This document shows positions 5,670 through 11,279 of a stretch of DNA of 11,279 nucleotides, one piece after another. The stretch's first letter is position 1, and the number at the start of each line of letters is the position of its first letter. Origin of the DNA: Clostridiaceae bacterium (lineage in GTDB: Bacteria; Bacillota; Clostridia; Oscillospirales; Acutalibacteraceae); NCBI GenBank assembly GCA_016292575.1, contig JAEDIH010000056.1:1-11279 (forward strand), written 5' to 3'. Below the pieces are notes generated by a model. That model ran no database searches, was not told the DNA's origin, and worked only from the letters and a program-made list of their open reading frames with translations. The position numbers and the translations under genes are program-made.

Positions 5670-7367
5670 TTACCCTTTCTTTTCCCCGTCCTCTTCGTTT
5701 CCTTTTTTCGGGCGCTTAATCTTTTGCGAGGAGGTTTTTTCAAACTCGTGCCGCCTGATGCTGAAGCGGCGTATGCTTTTATATGAGGGCAGCTTTTTGT
5801 TGACGCCCTTAACAACGTCCGAGACTGCCTCGTTGATATCCTCATGGGTAAGCTCGTCTTTTTGCAGCTTTTCCCTGATTGCGTCCTCATCGGGCACAAC
5901 CTGCGCCACGACCGCTTCATCGCCTTTCTTTTCTTCGCCGAAGATGAGCGATTCAAGCACAATGGGGTCGCTGTTGAGGTAGTATTCTATCTCTTCGGGA
6001 TAGATATTCTTTCCGCCCTTTGTTACTATCACGTTTTTGCTGCGTCCCGTGATGTGATAATTGCCGTCCTTATCGCAGTAACCGAGATCGCCGGTATGGA
6101 AAACTCCGCCCTTTTTAACGAGGGCGGTTGCTTTTTTGTTTTTATAGTAGCCGAGCATGACCATAGGACCGTTCACACAAATTTCACCTATTCCGTTTTC
6201 ATCGGGATTTTCAACGGTGACGGTGCAGTTGTCAAGCGGCTTTCCAACGCTGTCCGGCAACGGGTCAAAAGCACTGTTGCAGATAACTATCGGTGAACAT
6301 TCGGTCAGACCGTAGCCTATTACAACGGGAAGCCCGAAAGAATAGAAATCCGCCGCAACGTCTCTGTTCAGTGCCGCCGCTCCGCAGATTATCATGCGTA
6401 CTCTGCCTCCAAACGCTTCATGAATGGCATGATACATCTTCTTTTTCAGTTCCGGAGCAAACTTGATAAGCACCTGAGAAACGCGTCCGATTGTGAAAAC
6501 GCGCTTGAGTCCGCTCTGGCTTGAAAGCTTTTTAAGGATACGGGTGTGCATTTTTTCAAGCATGAGCGGAACGGTTACAAAAACTGTAGGCTTGAACGCG
6601 GAAAGATCCTCGCTCATTCGCCTGAGTGAAGGGCAAAAGCCCACCGAGCCGCCTAAATAAAGAATGGCGAGCAGAACGATGGTCTGATATGTGTGGTGCA
6701 GCGGAAGCACGCAGAGCGTTGAGTCCGCGCAGGAAAGACTGAGCCGGTCAAGCACGCCGCAAAGGTCGGAGATAAGGTTGCTGTGCGAGAGCATAACTGC
6801 CTTGGCGTTGCCGGTTGTTCCGGAGGTGAAGATGAGGAAGCTCACGGCGTCCTTGTCAAGTGCCGCCGAGGTATAGTCCTTGGCACCGTCCTTCAAAAGC
6901 CTTTCGCCGTTTTTCATAAGCTCGGACAACGATAAGACCTTTTCGTTGTCATACTCGGAAAAGCAGATGATTTTGAACCCCCTCGGCAACCGTTTTTTTG
7001 CCTCAAGAAGTTTTTTGCAAACCTTTTCATCGCAAAAGACCGCCTTGCAGCCGGAAAAGGAGAGCGCATTCCAAAGCCCCTCCGCGTCCATTTCCCGGTC
7101 AAGGGGAACAACGGCGCCGCCGCCGCAGGACACGGCAAAATATGAAACGCACCATTCATAGCAGTTCTTTGCGCAGACGGCAACGTTCTTTTTTTCAAGC
7201 GAAAGAATGTTGAAAAGAGCCGTACCCAGATAATTTACGTGACGCAAAAGCTGTTTATATGAAACAGAGGAACCGTCCGGAAGAACGGCCGCCGTGCGAA
7301 GACCGTAGCGCAGGGCGTTGAAATAAAGCATATCGCGCAACGTTTCAATGTTCTTTTTTTCCTCCAA
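5670..7367 (-). CDS. AMP-forming acyl-CoA synthetase (long-chain fatty acid ligase type), 565 aa
   Basis: This ANL-superfamily enzyme activates a carboxylic acid as acyl-AMP and passes it to CoA or another thiol. The ATP loop is FTSGTTGNAKAVMLSH (about residues 180-195), and GYGLTECSPIV (about 351-361) is the A5 motif. HTGDLGYCDKDG (about 424-435) is A7, and GRSKNVIVTKGGKNIYPEEI (about 441-460) is the hinge/A8 region. The C-terminal lysine of A10 is in TSSQKIKRPK near the end. All core motifs are intact. It resembles bacterial long-chain acyl-CoA synthetases; chain length is not readable. The frame could start at GTG 7376, but GGAGGTGA (7380-7373) overlaps that codon. TTG 7367-7365, five bases after GGAGGTGA, is the better start. 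It follows the LCP gene with a gap of about 47 bases and no terminator, so the two are probably co-transcribed. Confidence 0.9.
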   Translation of the reverse strand: MEEKKNIETLRDMLYFNALRYGLRTAAVLPDGSSVSYKQLLRHVNYLGTALFNILSLEKKNVAVCAKNCYEWCVSYFAVSCGGGAVVPLDREMDAEGLWNALSFSGCKAVFCDEKVCKKLLEAKKRLPRGFKIICFSEYDNEKVLSLSELMKNGERLLKDGAKDYTSAALDKDAVSFLIFTSGTTGNAKAVMLSHSNLISDLCGVLDRLSLSCADSTLCVLPLHHTYQTIVLLAILYLGGSVGFCPSLRRMSEDLSAFKPTVFVTVPLMLEKMHTRILKKLSSQSGLKRVFTIGRVSQVLIKFAPELKKKMYHAIHEAFGGRVRMIICGAAALNRDVAADFYSFGLPVVIGYGLTECSPIVICNSAFDPLPDSVGKPLDNCTVTVENPDENGIGEICVNGPMVMLGYYKNKKATALVKKGGVFHTGDLGYCDKDGNYHITGRSKNVIVTKGGKNIYPEEIEYYLNSDPIVLESLIFGEEKKGDEAVVAQVVPDEDAIREKLQKDELTHEDINEAVSDVVKGVNKKLPSYKSIRRFSIRRHEFEKTSSQKIKRPKKGNEEDGEKKG

Positions 7368-7372
7368 ACGGT

Positions 7373-7380
7373 TCACCTCC
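7373..7380 (-). promoter_or_regulatory. Ribosome binding site GGAGGTGA that decides a TTG start
   Basis: The site is a full complement to the 16S 3' end. It overlaps the upstream GTG (7376-7374), which leaves that codon with no spacer, and sits five bases before TTG (7367-7365). The TTG is therefore preferred as start of the acyl-CoA synthetase. Confidence 0.7.
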
Positions 7381-7414
7381 GATCGTTAGTTTTTGCGTAT
7401 TAAAGGGGTCGGAA

Positions 7415-8806
7415 TTATTTTTCGCTGCTTGTTTCTTCTTTATCCGCCTTGTAAACAAAGTTTTTCAAAAGCTTTGCGTTTTCGTCAAGATCCATGTATA
7501 ACACATCGCCGACGCCGCTGACGGACTTGTTGGACCATGTTCCCGTTGCGGGTATGCGGTGCTGAAGAACGTCGTAGCGCAGATAGCTCGCCATTGCTCC
7601 GACGGCAAGGGAAACAAGCTCGTTTCTCGAAATATTCGTCTGAATCATGGGAAGAACCTCTTCCATGATTTTCATAAGCTTTACGGGATTGGTTTTTGTA
7701 ACATTTTTAATAATTGCGGAAATAACCTTGCGCTGCCTTGCGGTGCGGTTGAAGTCATCGTCAAGATAGCGTATACGGCAGTACCAGAGCGTGTGCCAGC
7801 CGTTCCAGTGGTTTGTTCCGGCCCGGGCTTTAATCTTGACAACGTCGCGCAGATACTTGGCCTCCTCCTTGGTAACGCCTTCAACTGTGAGTCCGCCCAT
7901 GAGGTCGATAAACTTTACAAATGCGTCAAAGTCAACAAGAATATAATCGTCAATCTTGACTTTGAAGTTGTATTCAAGAGTATCAATCGAAAGCTGAACT
8001 CCGCCGAAGCTGAACGAAGCATTGAGCTTGTTGTAATAGCCGCTTGACGGAATGTAGACATAGGAGTCGCGCAAAAAGGACGTAAGCTTCAGCTTTTTGT
8101 GCTTTTTGTCTATTGAAAAAAGCATCATTGTGTCCGAGCGTTGACCGCTGACATCTCCTCTTGCATCGCTGCCGATAAAAAGAATATTGCGCACATCGCC
8201 GCTTGTTGCAAGCTTGCTTTCGCTAATATATTTATTTTCATCAACAAGCTTTGTGTCGTATGAAATTTTTCCGAGCACGTAGTAGCCGTAGGCGAAAAGT
8301 CCTCCGATGAGGAGAACAATAACGGCAATAATAATCCCTGCAACCTTGCCGGGGGAAACGCGCTTTTTTTTGCTGCTGATATTCTTTTTGCCGTTTTTCG
8401 GCGCTTTTTTTTCCGTGCTGTTTAGTTGTGCGGAAACGGGCTTCGGCGTGTTCTGCACAGGTCTCGGCGTGCGGCCCGAGACGGGCGCTCCGGTCGGCTT
8501 TCTGCTTTTCGGTGCGTCCGAATAAACATCAGCGCTTTTCTGCCTATATCCCGGCAAATATCCCGGCACGCCGTCCGGGTTCGCAGAGCCGCTTTCGCGC
8601 GGTTCAACCGGACGACCCTTGGGAGTTCTGCTTTTCAGAACAGGCGCGTCGCTTTCGGGAATATGAACAACGAAATCCGAGTCCGAGGTATTCTCGTCCC
8701 TGAGACGGGAGGAGGGAGCAATCGGAGTCTCGTTTGAAAATCTGTCCTTTGAATTAATTTTGTTTTTATTATTGTTTTTCCGGCCGGAAAAATAAATATC
8801 ATCCAC
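7415..8806 (-). CDS. LytR-CpsA-Psr (LCP) family cell-wall glycopolymer ligase, 463 aa
   Basis: LCP proteins transfer glycopolymers such as wall teichoic acid or capsule from undecaprenyl carriers to peptidoglycan. Residues 1-152 are a Ser/Pro/Arg/Lys-rich region, probably disordered and cytoplasmic. One membrane helix follows (about 154-177, KVAGIIIAVIVLLIGGLFAYGYYVL), then the extracellular LCP domain (about 205-370). Residues matching those that bind the pyrophosphate lipid and metal are present: D214 in FIGSDARGD, D225 in RSDTMML, R246 in SFLRDSYV, and R344/R346 with the D-F-N-R-T-A-R-Q cluster (351-358). A C-terminal extension runs to 463. The start is GTG at 8806, with AAGGGGTG 8 bases upstream. 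It is probably first in a unit with the acyl-CoA synthetase. The polymer is unknown because no biosynthetic genes are nearby. Confidence 0.93.
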   Translation of the reverse strand: MDDIYFSGRKNNNKNKINSKDRFSNETPIAPSSRLRDENTSDSDFVVHIPESDAPVLKSRTPKGRPVEPRESGSANPDGVPGYLPGYRQKSADVYSDAPKSRKPTGAPVSGRTPRPVQNTPKPVSAQLNSTEKKAPKNGKKNISSKKKRVSPGKVAGIIIAVIVLLIGGLFAYGYYVLGKISYDTKLVDENKYISESKLATSGDVRNILFIGSDARGDVSGQRSDTMMLFSIDKKHKKLKLTSFLRDSYVYIPSSGYYNKLNASFSFGGVQLSIDTLEYNFKVKIDDYILVDFDAFVKFIDLMGGLTVEGVTKEEAKYLRDVVKIKARAGTNHWNGWHTLWYCRIRYLDDDFNRTARQRKVISAIIKNVTKTNPVKLMKIMEEVLPMIQTNISRNELVSLAVGAMASYLRYDVLQHRIPATGTWSNKSVSGVGDVLYMDLDENAKLLKNFVYKADKEETSSEK

Positions 8807-9071
8807 CGTGTTTACACCCCTTAAAGTATAAATTATCTTATATAAACCGGATAAAATCAGCTTAAAATTAATTGATAATCATTTTATGCAAGTCAGATAT
8901 ATATTACAATACAAAGAAGAAAATCGCAAGTCGTTTTTGCGAAAATAACAAAAGTGTCAGAAAAAATTAAGAAGTCGCAATTATGCTGCTACCCATGCTT
9001 AAAACAACTGGAAAAAACATACAAAAATACCTGCCTGTTTTTGTAGCAAGCACCAAAATTTTAAAAGATAC

Positions 9072-9100
9072 TTTAATATTTTCCCCGTCTGTTGTATAAT
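9072..9100 (+). promoter_or_regulatory. Promoter of the DUF2804-reductase pair (TTTAAT-17-TATAAT)
   Basis: A consensus -10 TATAAT (9095-9100) follows a weak -35 TTTAAT (9072-9077) at 17 bases. The start would be near 9107, leaving a leader of about 72 bases that contains a GC-rich hairpin (9118-9144). The weak -35 leaves room for an activator. Confidence 0.6.
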
Positions 9101-9117
9101 TATATGACATATGTTTA

Positions 9118-9144
9118 CGGCGGCCTTTGTTTTTGCGCCTGCCG
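9118..9144 (+). promoter_or_regulatory. Leader hairpin upstream of the DUF2804 gene
   Basis: CGGCGG (9118-9123) pairs with CTGCCG (9139-9144), including one G-T wobble, around a 15-base loop. An A run, not a T run, follows it, so it is not a terminator on this strand. A role in translation or stability is possible but unproven. Confidence 0.3.
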
Positions 9145-9178
9145 AAAAAAGAAAGAAAAAAAGACGGGGGTATTAAAA

Positions 9179-10210
9179 ATGGCACGAAACCATGAAGTTA
9201 CCGAAAGACACAATCTTTTGAACCGTGACGGAACGCTTGCAGAGCCCGGCTGGTCGCGCAGCCTGGTTCAGATCTATAACCGCGAGGATGTCAAGGCACC
9301 TAAGTTCAGAATCAAGGAGTGGGATTACTACCTGATTCTTTGCGACAAGCACGCCGTTGCGCTCACTCTTTCCGATGACGGCTATATCGGAATGCAGTCT
9401 GCGTCGCTGCTTGTTTTTGACGAAAAGAATCCGTGGGAAATAACGAATTCCGTTCTCAATTTTTTCCCAATGGGTAAGTATAAGCTGCCGAGAACCTCCG
9501 AAAAGGGCGATCTTCATTACCACGACAAGACCCTTGACATGGACTTTGTCAAAAACGGCAGAACGCGCCATATCGTCGGCGAATACCGCAACTTCAAGGA
9601 CGGAAAGGCACTCAGGGTTGATATCACGCTCGACCAGCCGCCGATGGACACCATGGTTATTGCAACGCCGTGGAAGGAGAACAAAAAGGCTTTCTATTAT
9701 AATCAGAAAATCAACTGTATGCGCGCGTCCGGATATGCCGAATTTGACGGCGTACGCTATGAATTCAATCCCGAAACCGATTTCGGCACTCTTGACTGGG
9801 GTCGCGGCGTGTGGACATATGACAATACATGGAACTGGGGCAGCGGCAATGCAGTTGTTAACGGAAAGCCGTTCGGCTTCAACATCGGCTACGGCTTCGG
9901 TGATACCACGGCAGCTTCGGAGAATGTGATTTTCTATGACGGAGTTGCGCACAAGCTTGACGACGTTGAATTCCATATTCCGGCATCGGGCTATACCGAC
10001 CCGTGGAGGTTCACCTCGAGCGACGGACGTTTTGAAATGGATTTCAAACCCGTTATTGACCGCAATGCAAAAATCAGCCTGAAAGTTATTGAAACGGATC
10101 AGCATCAGGTCTTCGGCAGACTGAGCGGAAAGGCCGTTCTTGACGACGGAACCGTCCTTGATATCAAGAACATCATGTGCTTTGCGGAACGTGTACGCAT
10201 GAAATATTAA
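9179..10210 (+). CDS. DUF2804 family protein of unknown function, 343 aa
   Basis: The protein starts MARNHEVTERHNLLNRDG and has no signal peptide or membrane helix, so it should be cytoplasmic. The most characteristic stretch is near residues 200-245: DFGTLDWGRGVWTYDNTWNWG followed by FGFNIGYGFGDTTAASENVIFYDG. Then comes HKLDDVEFHIP and, near the C-terminus, PWRFTSSDGRFEMDF. These are the conserved blocks I associate with DUF2804. The many aromatic residues and alternating strands suggest a beta-rich barrel fold, perhaps for a lipophilic ligand; this is inference. The start is ATG 9179, with ACGGGGGT 8 bases upstream. A longer in-frame reading from GTG 9092 lies across the promoter and is rejected. 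It is followed after 23 bases by the reductase gene with its own ribosome binding site, so the two should share an mRNA. Confidence 0.83.
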   Translation: MARNHEVTERHNLLNRDGTLAEPGWSRSLVQIYNREDVKAPKFRIKEWDYYLILCDKHAVALTLSDDGYIGMQSASLLVFDEKNPWEITNSVLNFFPMGKYKLPRTSEKGDLHYHDKTLDMDFVKNGRTRHIVGEYRNFKDGKALRVDITLDQPPMDTMVIATPWKENKKAFYYNQKINCMRASGYAEFDGVRYEFNPETDFGTLDWGRGVWTYDNTWNWGSGNAVVNGKPFGFNIGYGFGDTTAASENVIFYDGVAHKLDDVEFHIPASGYTDPWRFTSSDGRFEMDFKPVIDRNAKISLKVIETDQHQVFGRLSGKAVLDDGTVLDIKNIMCFAERVRMKY

Positions 10211-10233
10211 TTTACATAAAGGAGAACACAAAG

Positions 10234-11259
10234 ATGAAGAAAACTTTACTTATCGGCGCCGGCGCAATCGGCGGAACCCTTGCCGTGCTTATGAAAGAGG
10301 GCGGCTACGACATTTCTGTGCTTTGCTATAACGATGAGATTAAAAACCTTATCACCGAAAAGGGCTTTTATCTCCACGGAGCAAAGGGCGAGCACCATGT
10401 ACAGCTCAACTGCTACGCTTCGTTTGAGGAATTCAAGGACGAAAAGTTTGATATTGTCATCATTGCAACAAAGTTTCAGGCTGTTGCAGGCCTTGCTGAA
10501 AAGGTGCTCGGCAACCTCAAGGACGATTCGCTTGTTGTCGGAATGCAGAACGGTATCCTTACGGACAAGCTTGCCGAAATTGTGGGCAAGGAGCGCGCAG
10601 TCGGCGTAATGATCGGCTTTGGCGCAACAAGGAACACCGATAATGATGTTACGATGACCTCGCTCGGGGAAATGTATATCGGCATGACCGACGGTTACCA
10701 TCCCGGAAACCTTGATTATCTCAATGAAATGTATAACACCGTGCTTCCCACGGGGATTTCGGACAACATTCTGCGTCAGCAGTATTCAAAGCTCATCATC
10801 AATTCCTGCATTAACGCTACCGCCGCCATTACCGGTCTCACTCTCGGAAAGATGGTTGACGACAAGCGTGCAAGAACGCTTTATCTTGCGATTGCAAGAG
10901 AGGCAATGAGAGTTGCAAAGAAGATGAACCTTGACGTTCCCAAGTATGGCAAAATGCTTAATTACAAGCTTCTCATGCTTATGGACAACGCACCGTATAA
11001 CGCAATCTGCCGCTATATCGTCTGGCTTGTTTCAAAGCTCAAGTATGCTTCGGTCAAGCCCTCAACTTTGCAGTCGCTTGAAAAAGGCGAAATAACCGAG
11101 ATTGAAATTTTCAACGGCTACATTGCAAAGCTCGGAAGAGATTACGGAATTGAAACCCCGGTCAACACAAAGCTCACCGCAATGATTCATGAAATTGAGC
11201 GCGGCGAAAGGAAGATCACTCCCGATAACCTTGAGGAATTCAGGGGAATGCTGTTCTGA
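10234..11259 (+). CDS. Ketopantoate reductase family (ApbA/PanE-like) NAD(P)H-dependent oxidoreductase, 341 aa
   Basis: PanE reduces 2-dehydropantoate to pantoate with NADPH in the pantothenate/CoA pathway. The N-terminal Rossmann motif GAGAIGG is at residues 8-14. Residues aligning with the known active site are all present: K80 in IIATK, N106 in MQNG, K186, N190 and N194 in SKLIINSCINATA, S277, and E289 in ITEIEIFNG, with the 12-residue spacing seen in E. coli S244/E256. The catalytic core is therefore intact. The protein is about 40 residues longer than E. coli PanE. The extra length sits near 238-275 and includes a hydrophobic segment ICRYIVWLVSKL. No pantothenate genes are nearby, and the partner is DUF2804, so it may reduce another 2-keto acid or ketone; I leave the symbol blank. 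AAAGGAGAA lies 9 bases before ATG 10234. Confidence 0.85.
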   Translation: MKKTLLIGAGAIGGTLAVLMKEGGYDISVLCYNDEIKNLITEKGFYLHGAKGEHHVQLNCYASFEEFKDEKFDIVIIATKFQAVAGLAEKVLGNLKDDSLVVGMQNGILTDKLAEIVGKERAVGVMIGFGATRNTDNDVTMTSLGEMYIGMTDGYHPGNLDYLNEMYNTVLPTGISDNILRQQYSKLIINSCINATAAITGLTLGKMVDDKRARTLYLAIAREAMRVAKKMNLDVPKYGKMLNYKLLMLMDNAPYNAICRYIVWLVSKLKYASVKPSTLQSLEKGEITEIEIFNGYIAKLGRDYGIETPVNTKLTAMIHEIERGERKITPDNLEEFRGMLF

Positions 11260-11279
11260 GCGGCGGCAGCTTGAATTGC

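Larger units (their letters stand above)
8807..9178. other. Divergent AT-rich intergenic region between the LCP and DUF2804 genes
   Basis: The 372 bases hold promoters for both directions. The plus-strand one is listed separately. For the LCP gene only weak candidates are seen on the minus strand, such as TATACT near 8825-8830 without a good -35. TCGCAA (8924-8929) and TTGCGA (8937-8942) form an inverted repeat, with a third TCGCAA at 8974-8979. TGCTAC (8987-8992) and GTAGCA (9043-9048) enclose a further pair AAAACA/TGTTTT (9001-9006 with 9036-9041), giving a broken stem. I recognise no riboswitch or small RNA. Confidence 0.5.

Noticed and set aside
8873..8887. A Fur-box-like sequence TGATAATCATTTTAT
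   Set aside because: The left half matches the Fur 7-1-7 consensus but the right half matches only about four of seven, and neither neighbour is an iron gene. AT-rich DNA gives such hits by chance.
8987..9048. A possible structured RNA (TGCTAC...GTAGCA)
   Set aside because: The stem is broken by an asymmetric eight-base internal loop, lies upstream of the best promoter, and matches no riboswitch I recognise.
9173..10231. A 352-codon open frame on the minus strand exactly opposite the DUF2804 gene
   Set aside because: It mirrors the DUF2804 gene end to end, has no ribosome binding site, and its translation has no recognisable motifs. It is a codon-bias shadow.
1..11279. A defence system, mobile element or biosynthetic island
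   Set aside because: No nuclease, transposase, integrase, toxin-antitoxin, phage or CRISPR feature is visible, and codon use looks uniform across the genes.

Overview
The window looks like chromosomal DNA from a Gram-positive, low-to-mid-GC Clostridia-type Firmicute, probably of the Oscillospiraceae/Ruminococcaceae kind. The reasons are strong GGAGG-type ribosome binding sites, GTG and TTG starts, a LytR-CpsA-Psr cell-wall ligase, a Firmicute-type LexA box (CGAAC-N4-GTTCG) and clostridial-looking versions of every protein. The taxonomic call is inference from these traits. I see no tRNA, rRNA, CRISPR array, transposase, phage gene or integration site. Codon use looks uniform, so this reads as ordinary chromosome with several poorly characterised enzymes.

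Layout. Positions 1-8806 are read entirely on the minus strand. In transcription order: a LytR-CpsA-Psr protein with a very long cytoplasmic tail (8806-7415), an AMP-forming acyl-CoA synthetase (7367-5670), a GH3-family adenylating enzyme (5455-3734), a Y-family DNA polymerase DinB (3526-2279), a secreted calcineurin-like phosphoesterase (2177-483), and the N-terminus of an MBOAT membrane O-acyltransferase cut by the window edge (193-1). After a 372-base divergent intergenic region, two plus-strand genes form a tight pair: a DUF2804 protein (9179-10210) and a ketopantoate-reductase-family enzyme (10234-11259).

Transcription. The minus genes are probably several units rather than one operon. 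The LCP and acyl-CoA synthetase genes are close (about 47 bases) and likely co-transcribed. The GH3 gene has a near-consensus promoter (TTGACA-17-TAAAAT) with a palindrome inside the spacer. dinB has its own promoter (TTTACA-17-TACAAT) with a perfect LexA operator over the start site and touching the Shine-Dalgarno. Two related AT-rich hairpins (385-449 and 3664-3720) lie just past the stops of the phosphoesterase and GH3 genes and look like copies of one terminator-like repeat.

Function. The best supported story is SOS control of dinB. The rest suggests envelope and lipid work: glycopolymer attachment (LCP), acyl activation (acyl-CoA synthetase, GH3), acyl transfer outside the membrane (MBOAT) and an exported phosphoesterase. 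No pathway can be proved from the window. The least understood parts are the bacterial GH3 enzyme with its own regulated promoter and the DUF2804/reductase pair. I found no clearly new multi-gene system.
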